From: Burkholderiaceae bacterium
GTDB taxonomy: Bacteria; Pseudomonadota; Gammaproteobacteria; Burkholderiales; Burkholderiaceae
Assembly (NCBI GenBank): GCA_030151165.1
Contig: JASLEM010000447.1
Span: 1-30,125, forward strand
Reading direction: 5' to 3'
DNA length: 30,125 bases
The notes beneath the pieces were generated by a model that made no database searches, had not been told where the DNA came from, and was given only the letters and a program-made list of their open reading frames with translations. Made by a program: the position numbers and the translations under genes. This document shows positions 7,315-15,750 of this stretch, piece after piece (position 1 is the first letter of the stretch; each line of letters starts with the position of its first letter).

Positions 7315-9915
7315 TCACTCCTGCGCCGCACGGCGCAGGGTCTCCATCACCGGCCGCGCGAGCACCTCGTGCAGGCTCCACCAGCCGGCGGCGAGCGCCA
7401 GGGCGCCGCCGCTCGCGGCGCCGGCGAGCGGCACCCACCACGGCGGGTTCCAGTGGAACTGGAACACGTAGGTCGCCAGCACCCAGCCGACCACCAGCGC
7501 GGCGCTGGCCGCGAGGAAGCCGGCGAGCGCGCCGACGCCCAGCAGCTCGGCGCGCTGCACGCGCGACAGCAGCGTGGCCGACGCGCCGACCGCCCGCATC
7601 ACCGCGAACTCGCGGGCGCGCGCCTCGCGCGTGGCCGAGACCGTGGCCACCAGCACAACGAGCCCCGCCACCAGCGCGAAGCCGAACAGCAGCTCCACCG
7701 CGTGGATCACCTGGTCGAGCACGCCCTGCACCTGCGCGATGGTGGCCGAGACGTCGATGGCCGTGATGTTGGGAAAGGCCGCGGCGAGCCGGTTGTCGAA
7801 GCCCGGCTGCGACGGCGCCTTGAACGCGCTGATGTAGCTGAGCGTCATGTCGCCCATGTCGGCGGCCGGGAACAGCACGAAGAAGTTGACGCGCATCGAG
7901 CCCCAGTCGACCTTGCGCAGGCTCGTGATCTTCGTCGTGAACTGCTGGCCGGCGACGTCGAACTTCAGCGTGTCGCCGATCTTCAGGCCCAGCGTCTTCG
8001 CCAGCCCGTCCTCGACGCTCGCGCCGCCCCGTTCGCCCGGCACCCACGCGCCGGCGACGATCTTGTTCTGCTTCGGCAGCGTGGTGCTGTGGCTCAGGTT
8101 CAGCTCGCGCTGGATCATGTTCAGCGCGTCGGACTCGGGCGCGAAGCGCGTGGTCACCGGCACGTCGTCGATCGCGAGGAGCCGCCCGCGGATCATCGGG
8201 AACCAGTCGTCGTCGTGCACGCCGGCCGTCTTCAGCGCGTCGCGGTACGCGGTGGCCTGGTCGGGCTGCACGTTGATCACGAAGCGGTTGGGCGCGTCGG
8301 GTGGCGTCGCCTGGCGCCAGCTGTCGATGAGGTCGGTGCGCAGCAGGATCAGCACCCACAGCGCCAGCAGGCCGACGGCCATCGACGAGACCTGCAGCAC
8401 CGCGAACGCCGGCCGCGCCGCGATCGCGCGCGTGGCGAGCACGAGCCAGCGCGGCGCGCGCGACTCGGGCACGTAGCGGCGCAGGGCCTTCACCGCGAAC
8501 CATGCGACGAGCGCGAACACGAGACCCGCCGCCGCGAAGCCGCCGACGCTGTAGACGCCCAGCTTGACGTCGCGCGCCGCGGCGATCATCAGCGCGGCGA
8601 AGCCGAGGAACGCGCCCCCGAGCACGCCGACGGTCGCGACCTTGGGCGTGCCGACGTCGCGCCGCAGCACGCGCAGCGGCGGCACGCGCGCGAGCTGCAG
8701 CACCGGCGGCAGGCCGAAGCCGACCAGCAACGTCAGGCCGACGCCCAGCCCGAGCAGCGCGGGCGCCACGCCGGGCCATGGCAGGCCGGCGGGCAACCAG
8801 TTGGCGAGCAGCGCGACGAAGCCGAGGTGCATCACGAAGCCGAGCGCGATCCCGAGCCCGCTCGCCACCAGGCCGAGCGCGAGGAACTCGATCGCGTGCA
8901 CGGCGGCGATGCGGTTCTGCGTCTGGCCGAGGACGCGCAGCATCGCGCAGTCGTCGAGGTGGCGTTGCGCGAAGTCGCGCGCGGCGACCGCCACCGCCAC
9001 CGCGGCGAGCAGCGCGGTGAGCAGCGCGACGAGGCTGAGAAACTGCTGCGCGCGGTCGAGCGTCTGCTGCATCTCGGGGCGGCCGGACTGCAGCGTGTCG
9101 ATGTGGATGCCGCGCAGCGCGTCGGCCTTGATCTTCGCGCGCGCCCATTCGGTGAAGTCGGTGACGGCCTGGTCGTGCCCCGCGGCCGGCGCGCCGACGG
9201 CGAGGCGCCACGTGACGCGGCTGGAGGGCTGGACGAGCCCGGTGGCGTCGAGGTCGGCGACGTTGAGCATCAGCCGGGGCGCGAGCGCCGCGAAGCCCGG
9301 CGCGCGGTCGGGCTCGAGCGCGATGAGGCCCGCGATGCGCAGCGTCGCGTCGCCGACGTTGATCGGGTCGCCGATCTTCAGGGCCAGCGCGTTGGCGAGC
9401 GCCGGGTCGACCCACGCCGTGCCCGGCGCCGGGCCGTGCGTCATCGCCTGCGGGGGCGCGCTGGCGGCGAGGTCGACCTGGATCGCGCCGCGCACCGGAT
9501 AGGTCGCGTCGACCGCCTTGATCGACGCGAGCTTGGCCGCGCCGCCCTGCGCCGCGGGCGCGCGCGCCATGCTGGGGAAGTTCGAGGTCCGGCCGATCAC
9601 CAGCCCGCGCCGGCGTGCGTCCTCCGCGAAGGCCGGCGGCAGCGGCTTGTCGGACAGCACGACCGCGTCGCCGCCCAGCAGCTGCGCGGCGTCGCGCACG
9701 AGGCCCGCGCGCATGCGGTCGGCGAAGAAGCCGACCGCGGTCAGCGCGCCCACGGCCAGGATCACCGCCCACAGCAGCAGCTTCAGCTCGCCCGCCACGA
9801 AATCGCGCCACACCTGGCGTCCGGCGAGGCGCCAGATCGAGGCCTGCGGGCGGCCCGCCTTCTTCGTGTTCTCGTTCGGGCGCGCGCCCACGGCCGGAAG
9901 ATCGTTCGTCGTCAT
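7315..9915 (-). CDS. FtsX/MacB-type ABC transporter permease (YbbP-like)
   Basis: An 866-residue inner-membrane protein. One membrane segment near residue 45-63 ('LLLWAVILAVGALTAVGFF') is followed by a long periplasmic domain. Then comes a first FtsX unit ('RDFAQRHLDDCAMLRVLGQ' and helices), further hydrophobic segments, a second periplasmic domain, and a second FtsX unit near the C-terminus ('TREARAREFAVMRAVGAS'). About ten membrane segments and this duplicated layout match YbbP-type permeases, which work with a YbbA-type ATPase in mechanotransmission or export at the cell envelope. The ATPase and the TesA-like esterase usually found beside ybbP are absent here. Start ATG 9915 has a weak ribosome site. 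It is the first gene of a probable three-gene minus-strand unit. Confidence 0.9.
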   Translation of the reverse strand: MTTNDLPAVGARPNENTKKAGRPQASIWRLAGRQVWRDFVAGELKLLLWAVILAVGALTAVGFFADRMRAGLVRDAAQLLGGDAVVLSDKPLPPAFAEDARRRGLVIGRTSNFPSMARAPAAQGGAAKLASIKAVDATYPVRGAIQVDLAASAPPQAMTHGPAPGTAWVDPALANALALKIGDPINVGDATLRIAGLIALEPDRAPGFAALAPRLMLNVADLDATGLVQPSSRVTWRLAVGAPAAGHDQAVTDFTEWARAKIKADALRGIHIDTLQSGRPEMQQTLDRAQQFLSLVALLTALLAAVAVAVAARDFAQRHLDDCAMLRVLGQTQNRIAAVHAIEFLALGLVASGLGIALGFVMHLGFVALLANWLPAGLPWPGVAPALLGLGVGLTLLVGFGLPPVLQLARVPPLRVLRRDVGTPKVATVGVLGGAFLGFAALMIAAARDVKLGVYSVGGFAAAGLVFALVAWFAVKALRRYVPESRAPRWLVLATRAIAARPAFAVLQVSSMAVGLLALWVLILLRTDLIDSWRQATPPDAPNRFVINVQPDQATAYRDALKTAGVHDDDWFPMIRGRLLAIDDVPVTTRFAPESDALNMIQRELNLSHSTTLPKQNKIVAGAWVPGERGGASVEDGLAKTLGLKIGDTLKFDVAGQQFTTKITSLRKVDWGSMRVNFFVLFPAADMGDMTLSYISAFKAPSQPGFDNRLAAAFPNITAIDVSATIAQVQGVLDQVIHAVELLFGFALVAGLVVLVATVSATREARAREFAVMRAVGASATLLSRVQRAELLGVGALAGFLAASAALVVGWVLATYVFQFHWNPPWWVPLAGAASGGALALAAGWWSLHEVLARPVMETLRRAAQE

Positions 9916-10086
9916 GGCATCAACGGTACACGATGACGGTGAAACCTTCCGGCGCGCCAGCCGCGGTTATCGACGCGAAACGACCCGGTGGCGGACGACG
10001 GCCCCGCCGGCGGCCATCAATCCCATTGAACATCGTCGCCAATCCATTCGAACGGCAGGCGGGCGGCGCGGTGATCGAATGACGGC

Positions 10087-10965
10087 ATGGACTCCCGCAT
10101 CGCTCCCGTCTTCCTCTCCCACGGCTCGCCGATGACGGCGCTCGAGCCCGGCGCGGCCGGTGCGTTCTGGCGCGACCTCGGACGCGCGGTGGACGCCCGG
10201 GCCCTCGACGGCCGCGGCCTGCCGACCGCGATCGTCGCGCTCTCCGCGCACACGCTCGCGCGCCAGGCCGTGACGCTCGCCGCGCGCCGCCACGAGGCGG
10301 TGCACGACTTCGGCGGCTTCCCGCGCGCGCTCTACGAACTGCGCTACGACGCGCCGGGCGCGCCCGAGCTGGCGCCGCACGTCGAGCAGTTGCTGCAGTG
10401 GGCCGGCATCGACGCGCAGCATGCCGAGGCCGGCGGCCTCGACCACGGCATCTGGGCGCCGTTGCGCAGCATCCGCCCGCACGCCGACCTCCCCGTGCTG
10501 CCGGTCGCGTTCCCGCCCGACTGGGCGCCGGCACGGCTGTTCGAGCTCGGCGCCGCGCTGCGCCCGCTGATCGACGAAGGCGTCTGGATCATCGGCACCG
10601 GCTCGATCACGCACAACCTGCGGCTCGGGCTGCCGCCGCAGGGCAGGACCGTGCCCGAGATCCCGGCGAGTGCCGCGTTCCGCGCCTGGTTCGCCGAGCG
10701 CGCCGCCGCGCGCGACTGGCCCGCGCTGTTCGACTACCGCCGCCAGGCCCCCGAGGCCGTCTACATGCACCCGACCGACGAGCACCTGCTGCCCTGGTTC
10801 ATCGCGGCCGGCGCCGGCGGCGCGGACGACGCCGGGCTGCGGCTGCACGCGAGCGTCGAGGGCGGCCACCTCGGCATGGACGCCTACGCGTTCGGGCCCG
10901 ACGCGCCGGCCCTGGCCGCGGACGTGGCCGCCGCCGTCGCCACGCCTTGCACGCCCGCCGGCTGA
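10087..10965 (+). CDS. Class III extradiol ring-cleavage dioxygenase (YgiD/DODA family)
   Basis: A 292-residue cytoplasmic enzyme of the LigB-like family. Expected landmarks are present: 'FLSHGSP' with His12 near the N-terminus, 'ALSAHT' with His55, 'HDFGGFP', 'GLDHGIWAPL' (His120), 'GSITHNLRLG' and the C-terminal 'GGHLGMDAYAFGP'. E. coli YgiD binds zinc or iron through such His residues and opens 4,5-DOPA or related catechols. The natural substrate in this organism is unknown. The start ATG 10087 leaves a 171-bp gap to the divergent permease gene, which must hold the promoters of both. The family signature after SAH is usually Trp but here Thr, a small departure. Confidence 0.9.
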   Translation: MDSRIAPVFLSHGSPMTALEPGAAGAFWRDLGRAVDARALDGRGLPTAIVALSAHTLARQAVTLAARRHEAVHDFGGFPRALYELRYDAPGAPELAPHVEQLLQWAGIDAQHAEAGGLDHGIWAPLRSIRPHADLPVLPVAFPPDWAPARLFELGAALRPLIDEGVWIIGTGSITHNLRLGLPPQGRTVPEIPASAAFRAWFAERAAARDWPALFDYRRQAPEAVYMHPTDEHLLPWFIAAGAGGADDAGLRLHASVEGGHLGMDAYAFGPDAPALAADVAAAVATPCTPAG

Positions 10966-11076
10966 GCGCGCGGGTGTAACGGCTGGCATCCGCCCGCCCC
11001 GGAAACAGCGCCGAGCAAGGTGCGAACGGGTAGGATCGAGCCCTTGCCCCCTCGGGTCGATCCGACCGTCGTTTCC

Positions 11077-11739
11077 ATGCAGGTGATCATGCAGGCGCCC
11101 GTCCCGGCGCTGGCCCCTCTCGCGCCTTTCGCGCCGCTCGCCCGGCTCGAGATCACGACGGCACGGCTGCGGCTCGTCGCGGGCGACGCCGGCATCGCCC
11201 CGGCCGTGTGCGAGTTCCATCGCCGCAACCGCCTGCACTTCGCGCGCTGGGATCCGCCGACCGCCGAATCGTTCTACACGCTCGACGCCCAGGCGCTGCG
11301 CGTGCAGCAGGGCCTCGCGGCCTTCCACGGCGACACCGCCTACCGCTACTGGATGATCGACGCCACGCGCGCGGGCGGCGCGCGGCTGCCGACGAGCGAC
11401 GTCGACGTGATCGGCAGCGTGCACTTCAGCCAGGTCTCGCGCGGCGCGTTCCAGAACGCGATGCTCGGCTACGCGCTCGACGAGGCCTACGTCGGCCAGG
11501 GGCTGATGACCGAGGCGCTGGTCGCCGGCCTCGGCGAGATGTTCTCGCCGCGCGTCAACCTGCACCGCGTGCAGGCCGCCTACCGGCCCGAGAACGCGCG
11601 CAGCGGCAGCGTGCTGGAGCGGCTCGGCTTCGGTTTCGAGGGCCTGGCGCGCGACTACCTGTTCATCGACGGCGCCTGGCGCGACCACCGCATCATGTCG
11701 CTGCGCAACCCGGGCTTCGTCACGCCGGACGGCTGGTGA
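11077..11739 (+). CDS. GNAT-family N-acetyltransferase (RimJ/RimL-like)
   Basis: A 220-residue protein from ATG 11077; other in-frame starts are GTG 11020 and ATG 11089, and none has a strong ribosome site. The core begins at 'LEITTARLRLVAGD', typical of RimJ/RimL acetyltransferases. The acetyl-CoA-binding region reads 'YVGQGLMTEAL', followed by 'NLHRVQAAYRPENARS' and 'VLERLGFGFEGLARDY'. RimJ/RimL enzymes acetylate N-termini of ribosomal proteins, but many relatives act on other amines, so the substrate is open. The stop codon directly abuts the chemoreceptor's stop codon on the opposite strand with no base between them. Confidence 0.88.
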   Translation: MQVIMQAPVPALAPLAPFAPLARLEITTARLRLVAGDAGIAPAVCEFHRRNRLHFARWDPPTAESFYTLDAQALRVQQGLAAFHGDTAYRYWMIDATRAGGARLPTSDVDVIGSVHFSQVSRGAFQNAMLGYALDEAYVGQGLMTEALVAGLGEMFSPRVNLHRVQAAYRPENARSGSVLERLGFGFEGLARDYLFIDGAWRDHRIMSLRNPGFVTPDGW

Positions 11740-13272
11740 CTAGAGCTTGAACGTGGCGACGGTCCGGGCGAGGCCCGCCGCCTGCTGCTTCAGGCTCTCC
11801 GCCGCGGCGGCCGATTCCTCCACCAGCGCGGCGTTCTGCTGCGTGACCTGGTCGAGCTGAGCGACGGCGTCGCCGATCTGGCCGATGCCGGTCGACTGCT
11901 CGCCGCTGGCGGCGCTGATCTCGGCGATGAGCTCGTTGACGCTGCGCACCTGCGCGACGATGTCGCCCATCGTGCGGCCGGCGTCGGCCACCAGGCGGGT
12001 GCCGTTCTCGACCTTGTCGACGCTCTCGCTGATCAGCACCTTGATCTCCTTGGCCGCCGTCGCCGAGCGCTGCGCGAGGCTGCGCACCTCGCCGGCCACC
12101 ACCGCGAACCCGCGCCCTTCCTCGCCGGCGCGCGCGGCCTCGACCGCCGCGTTGAGCGCGAGGATGTTGGTCTGGAACGCGATGCCGTCGATCGTGCCGA
12201 TGATGTCGGCGATGCGGCGCGAGCTGTCGGTGATGCCGTCCATCGTCGCGACGACCTGCCCGACGACCTCGCCGCCCTGCGCCGCGACCGACGACGCGCC
12301 TTCCGCGAGCGCGCTCGCGCGGCGCGCGGTGTCGGCGTTCTGCTTGACGGTGGCCGTGAGCTGTTCCATCGACGCGGCGGTCTGTTGCAGGTTGCTCGCC
12401 TGCTCCTCGGTGCGCTGGCTCAGGTCGGCGTTGCCGTTGGCGATCTGCGCGGAGCCGGTGGCGATGGACTCGGACGCGTCGCGCACGTCGCCGACGATGG
12501 TGACGAGGCTGTCGTTCATCAGCTTCAACGCGGACAGCAGCGTGCCGATCTCGTCGTGGCGGTCGACGGCGATGCGCGAGCCGAGGTCGCCCGAGGCGAC
12601 GGTCTGCGCGACCTTCACGCCCGCGTCGATGCCGCCGGTGATGGAGCGGACGAGCCCGAGCGCCAGCAGCGACGCGGCCGCCAGCACGCCGGCCGCCACC
12701 GCGATCGTGATCCACAGCACTTCGCCGTAGAGCTTCTGCGCGGCGTCGTACTCCTTGCCGGCCGAGTTCAGCTGCACCAGCGAGAGCTTCTCGATGACGT
12801 CGGCGACCGGGTCGATCGCCGGGTAGAGCTGCTTGCCGGACAGCGTCGTCACGCCGTCGAGGTCGCCGCTCGCGAGCTTGGCCGCGAGGTCGGCGGCCAG
12901 CGCGTCGGCCTTGGCCATCAGCGGGCCGGCCTGGGCGACGAGCGGGCGCTCGTCGTCGTCGAGGTAGCTGCCGGCGTAGGCCTTCCACTGCTTCGCGATG
13001 GTCGCCTGCGCGGACTTCACGACCGTCGCGCCGGCCGGCGCCGCCAACGAGCCGTCCGCGACCTTGTGGGCGGTGTCGACGATGCCGTTGCCGTAGGCAT
13101 CGGCGACCGCCTTGAGCTGCTCCAGCGAGGCGACGCGGTCGTTGTAGAGCGAGCCGAGCGACTCGTTGCCGGCCTTCATGCGCACGACCGCGAAGGTGGC
13201 GGCGAGGACGAACAGGATCAGCAGGCTGCCGACCAGCAGCAGCAGGCGGGTCTTGATGCTCAGGCGTGTCAT
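11740..13272 (-). CDS. Methyl-accepting chemotaxis protein with four-helix-bundle sensor
   Basis: A 510-residue transducer. Membrane segment 1 is residues about 9-30, a helical periplasmic sensor follows (about 31-185, 4HB_MCP-like), membrane segment 2 is about 186-208, then HAMP (about 210-262) and a long cytoplasmic coiled coil. The hairpin tip that contacts CheA/CheW is highly conserved at 364-399 ('DGIAFQTNILALNAAVEAA', 'GRGFAVVAGEVRSLA'). No C-terminal NWETF-type pentapeptide is present, so it may rely on other receptors for CheR docking. The ligand is unknown. A sigma-28-like promoter and a three-copy 7-bp repeat lie upstream. Confidence 0.95.
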   Translation of the reverse strand: MTRLSIKTRLLLLVGSLLILFVLAATFAVVRMKAGNESLGSLYNDRVASLEQLKAVADAYGNGIVDTAHKVADGSLAAPAGATVVKSAQATIAKQWKAYAGSYLDDDERPLVAQAGPLMAKADALAADLAAKLASGDLDGVTTLSGKQLYPAIDPVADVIEKLSLVQLNSAGKEYDAAQKLYGEVLWITIAVAAGVLAAASLLALGLVRSITGGIDAGVKVAQTVASGDLGSRIAVDRHDEIGTLLSALKLMNDSLVTIVGDVRDASESIATGSAQIANGNADLSQRTEEQASNLQQTAASMEQLTATVKQNADTARRASALAEGASSVAAQGGEVVGQVVATMDGITDSSRRIADIIGTIDGIAFQTNILALNAAVEAARAGEEGRGFAVVAGEVRSLAQRSATAAKEIKVLISESVDKVENGTRLVADAGRTMGDIVAQVRSVNELIAEISAASGEQSTGIGQIGDAVAQLDQVTQQNAALVEESAAAAESLKQQAAGLARTVATFKL

Positions 13273-13301
13273 GGGCGGTTCCGGGCAGGAGAGGAGGTGG
13301 C

Positions 13302-13322
13302 GATGGCCGATGGCCGATGGCC
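13302..13322. repeat. Three tandem GATGGCC heptamers in the chemoreceptor leader
   Basis: GATGGCC occurs at 13302-13308, 13309-13315 and 13316-13322. The array lies in the presumed untranslated leader of the chemoreceptor message, between its promoter and start codon (GGCCATC when read on the transcribed strand). Confidence 0.85.
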
Positions 13323-13337
13323 AGGGGGTTCCTGACC

Positions 13338-13364
13338 TTTTCGACCGTCCGGCCTCAAACCTTA
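13338..13364 (-). promoter_or_regulatory. Sigma-28 (FliA)-type promoter of the chemoreceptor gene
   Basis: On the minus strand TAAGGTTT (13364-13357) matches the flagellar -35 TAAAGTTT at 7 of 8 bases. After exactly 11 bases comes GTCGAAAA (13345-13338), matching the -10 GCCGATAA at 6 of 8. The start codon is 66 bp further on. This ties the receptor to the flagellar/chemotaxis regulon. Confidence 0.65.
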
Positions 13365-13444
13365 ACGGAACCTGTTGCGGAGCTGAATCCCCTGCGGCGG
13401 TCGGAGTTGGCAGCGCGCGCGAACTCCTGCGCCCGGCGACCGGC

Positions 13445-14494
13445 TCAGGACGCCGCGAACACCGAATCCAGCTCCTCGATCCACAGCGCCTTGTCCTCGT
13501 CGTCGACGAACGAGCCCTCGAAGCTGTTGCGCAGCACCTGGTACGCGTCGCGCGCGCCGAGCTGCGGCAGCGAGGCGAACAGCTGCACGAGGTTGTCGTT
13601 CATGTAGCCGCCGAAGTAGGCCGGGTCGTCCGAGTTGATGGTCACGCACAGCCCGGCGGCCAGCAGCTCGGGCACGTTGTGCTGGTGCAGCTCGTCGAAC
13701 ACGCACAGCTTGACGTTGGACAGCGGGCAGACGGTCAGCGGGACGCGGTCCTGCACCAGTCGGGCGACGAGCGCCGGATCCTCGACGCAGCGCACGCCGT
13801 GGTCGATGCGCTCGACGTGCAGGGTGTCCAGCGCCGACCAGATGTAGGCCGGCGGCCCTTCCTCGCCGGCATGCGCGACCAGCCGCAGACCGAGCGCGCG
13901 CGCGCGGGCGAACACGCGCTCGAACTTCTCGGGCGGATGGCCCATCTCGCTGGAGTCGAGCCCGACGCCGATGAACTTGTCGCGGTACGGCAGCGCGGCC
14001 TCGAGCGTGGCGAGCGCGTCGTCCTCGCTGAGGTGGCGCAGGAAGCACAGGATCAGCCGCACGCTCAGGCCCAGCTCGTGCTCGGCGCGCTGCGCGGCGC
14101 GGTCGAGGCCGCGGATCACGGTGCCCATGTCGATACCGCGTGCCGTATGCGTCTGCGGGTCGAAGAAGATCTCGCAGTGCACGACGTTGTCGCGCGACGC
14201 GCGCTCGAAGTAGGCCCAGGCCATCGCGTCGAAGTCGTCCTCGGTGATCAGCACGCTGGCGCCGGCGTAGTAGACGTCCAGGAAGCTCTGCAGGTTCGTG
14301 AACGCATACGCCTCGCGCAGCGCCGCGACGCTCGCGTACGGCAGCGCGATGCCGTTGCGCTTCGCGAGCTCGAAGATCAGCTCCGGCTCGAGCGAGCCTT
14401 CGATGTGGATGTGCAGCTCGGCCTTGGGCGCGGCGCGCAGCAGCGCGGTGAGGTGGTTGCGGTCGATGGCGTCGAAGTCGATGTGCAGCGTCAT
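13445..14494 (-). CDS. Adenine deaminase (adenosine deaminase-like family, type 2)
   Basis: A 349-residue cytoplasmic zinc hydrolase. The metal site is visible as 'ELHIHIEG' (His28, His30), 'VAHAGEEGP' (His208 and proton donor Glu211), 'DHGVR' (His232) and 'NSDDP' (Asp289, Asp290). The segments 'YAFTNLQSFLDVYY', 'FFDPQTHTARGI' and 'GLDSSEMGHPPEKF' are those I know from the pseudomonad/yeast-type adenine aminohydrolases rather than adenosine deaminases. The enzyme would convert adenine to hypoxanthine in purine salvage. Start ATG 14494 was chosen over longer in-frame starts because the conserved region begins about 20 residues later. The TIR-PCD gene ends 76 bp upstream on the same strand, and a plausible separate promoter lies in that gap. 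Confidence 0.88.
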   Translation of the reverse strand: MTLHIDFDAIDRNHLTALLRAAPKAELHIHIEGSLEPELIFELAKRNGIALPYASVAALREAYAFTNLQSFLDVYYAGASVLITEDDFDAMAWAYFERASRDNVVHCEIFFDPQTHTARGIDMGTVIRGLDRAAQRAEHELGLSVRLILCFLRHLSEDDALATLEAALPYRDKFIGVGLDSSEMGHPPEKFERVFARARALGLRLVAHAGEEGPPAYIWSALDTLHVERIDHGVRCVEDPALVARLVQDRVPLTVCPLSNVKLCVFDELHQHNVPELLAAGLCVTINSDDPAYFGGYMNDNLVQLFASLPQLGARDAYQVLRNSFEGSFVDDEDKALWIEELDSVFAAS

Positions 14495-14526
14495 GGCGAA
14501 GGTGTGCGCGCGAGTGGAATGGGTGG

Positions 14527-14556
14527 ACTTTACGCGGAGGTCGGGTTCGGCGTCAT
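14527..14556 (-). promoter_or_regulatory. Possible sigma-70 promoter of the adenine deaminase gene
   Basis: On the minus strand ATGACG (14556-14551) and TAAAGT (14532-14527) are separated by 18 bp; each matches four of six consensus bases. The deaminase start codon is 32 bp downstream, so the gene need not depend on read-through from the TIR-PCD gene. Confidence 0.4.
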
Positions 14557-14570
14557 GTGCTTCGCGGGCG

Positions 14571-15443
14571 TCACACGGCGCGGCGCTGCGCCTTGAACGC
14601 CTTGCAGAGATCGTCGAGCGTGTGCGCCAGCGCGGTGTCGAAGCGCGAGGGCTGGAACTCGATGTCCCACGTCGACAGCCAGACGCGCACCGTCTTCCAC
14701 ACGTTCTCCCAGCGCGGATGATGCTGGCCGACGTCGATCCCGGGGCTGGCCCAGGCCATGAACGCCGTGGCCTCGACGAAGGAATCGAACGTGTATTCCT
14801 TGTACAGCTCGGTCTTCGCGACGGCGGCGTCACCGGCGGTCAGGGTCTCGTACGTCGTCGTGATGCCCCAACCGGGCAGCGTGTCGAGCGCCTTCTCGAG
14901 CTCGCTCGTCGTCAGCGGGTCGACCCGCTTGCGCCGCTGCGGCATGGGAACCGCCCCGTGTGCCGGCTGGAAGCCGTGCCGGCGAAGCTGGCCGAAGAGG
15001 TCGGTCAGCCCCGCTTCCCACAGCTTGACGGACAGCTCGATTTCCGCCAGCTCCAGCATGCCCCGAATGTCGGCCGGCAATGCCTGCGGGTTGCGGATCG
15101 GCGTCGCGTCGTCCACGTAGAGCGCGATCAACCGCAGCCCGTTGTCGAGCGCGAAGCGGATCTCCTTGCGCACCCAGTCGTCATCCTGGTCGATGCGCAA
15201 CCGGCCCAGGTCGTTGGTCAGCTTCAGCCACTCCTTGCCGATGATGACCAGCATCACCGTCGAGCGCTGCAGGCCGTCCTCGATCTTCTGCCGCCAGCGG
15301 TCGCCGCCGCGGATCTCGATGCGGTCCATGAAGACGCGGTTGACGCCGTACCCTTCCGACAGGTGCCGATGCAGCGCCCGCGCGATCCACTGGCTGTCGT
15401 CGCGCCGGTAGCTGATGAACAGGTGGGGGGATTTGGCGGGCAT
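14571..15443 (-). CDS. TIR domain - pterin-4a-carbinolamine dehydratase (PCD/DCoH) fusion protein
   Basis: A 290-residue protein in two parts. Residues 5-155 are a bacterial TIR domain: strand A 'HLFISYRRDD', 'VFMDR', strand C 'STVMLVIIGKEWLKL' and 'DWVRKEIRFAL', where Glu94 is at the place of the catalytic NADase glutamate, four residues after Trp90. After a short basic linker (about 165-175), residues 180-285 are a whole PCD domain starting 'LEKALDTLPGW'. The family active-site pattern is met in full: Asp237-x3-His241-His242-Pro243, Trp249, Trp259, Asp269. PCD dehydrates 4a-hydroxytetrahydropterin and in animals (DCoH) is a multimerisation partner. TIR domains cleave NAD or act as adaptors in immunity. 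No membrane segment or signal peptide. ATG 15443 has AGGAA 6 nt upstream. The adenine deaminase follows on the same strand. Domains are clear; the role is unknown. Confidence 0.9.
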   Translation of the reverse strand: MPAKSPHLFISYRRDDSQWIARALHRHLSEGYGVNRVFMDRIEIRGGDRWRQKIEDGLQRSTVMLVIIGKEWLKLTNDLGRLRIDQDDDWVRKEIRFALDNGLRLIALYVDDATPIRNPQALPADIRGMLELAEIELSVKLWEAGLTDLFGQLRRHGFQPAHGAVPMPQRRKRVDPLTTSELEKALDTLPGWGITTTYETLTAGDAAVAKTELYKEYTFDSFVEATAFMAWASPGIDVGQHHPRWENVWKTVRVWLSTWDIEFQPSRFDTALAHTLDDLCKAFKAQRRAV

Positions 15444-15750
15444 CGGCGGTTCCTGTTCCGTGGGCGCGGCGGGGGTCGGCGGTGCGCGCAGCTTAGGCGC
15501 GCGGCGGCGGAAATGCCATCCCGAACCCGGGCCAGGTCGACGGCGCCGGCGCGCCGGTCTTCAGCGCGGCGCCTATGCTTCCTCGCTTTTCGCATAACAA
15601 GGCCATTGCCCACCGCCCAGAATCGGCGTCCTCCGACTTGCGACCCCGGCGCGCCGTCACGCGTCCGCATCGTCGGGACCCGGAGCCGTCGCCGTGCGCG
15701 GCGGCTTCGCCGTGTTCTCCCGTCACCCCGATCCGCTTCGCGGAGGCCTC
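15444..15750. other. 307-bp divergent gap between TIR-PCD and TauE/SafE genes
   Basis: I see no convincing gene here. The stretch around 15571-15600 is less G/C-rich than its surroundings and probably holds promoter elements. On the minus strand TTGTTA (15600-15595) and CATAGG (15577-15572) are 17 bp apart and could drive the TIR-PCD gene with a leader of about 120 nt. On the plus strand, GTG codons at 15694 and 15712 could extend the exporter frame, but they lack ribosome sites. Confidence 0.4.

Noticed and set aside
7171..9936. Long plus-strand frame opposite the FtsX-type permease
   Set aside because: Antisense to a gene with clear membrane helices and duplicated FtsX domains; its product is His/Arg/Gln/Asp-rich without any family signature.
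15694..15750. N-terminal extension of the TauE/SafE gene from GTG 15694
   Set aside because: It has no ribosome site and no family support, while TTG 15751 follows GGAGG and starts right before the first membrane helix.
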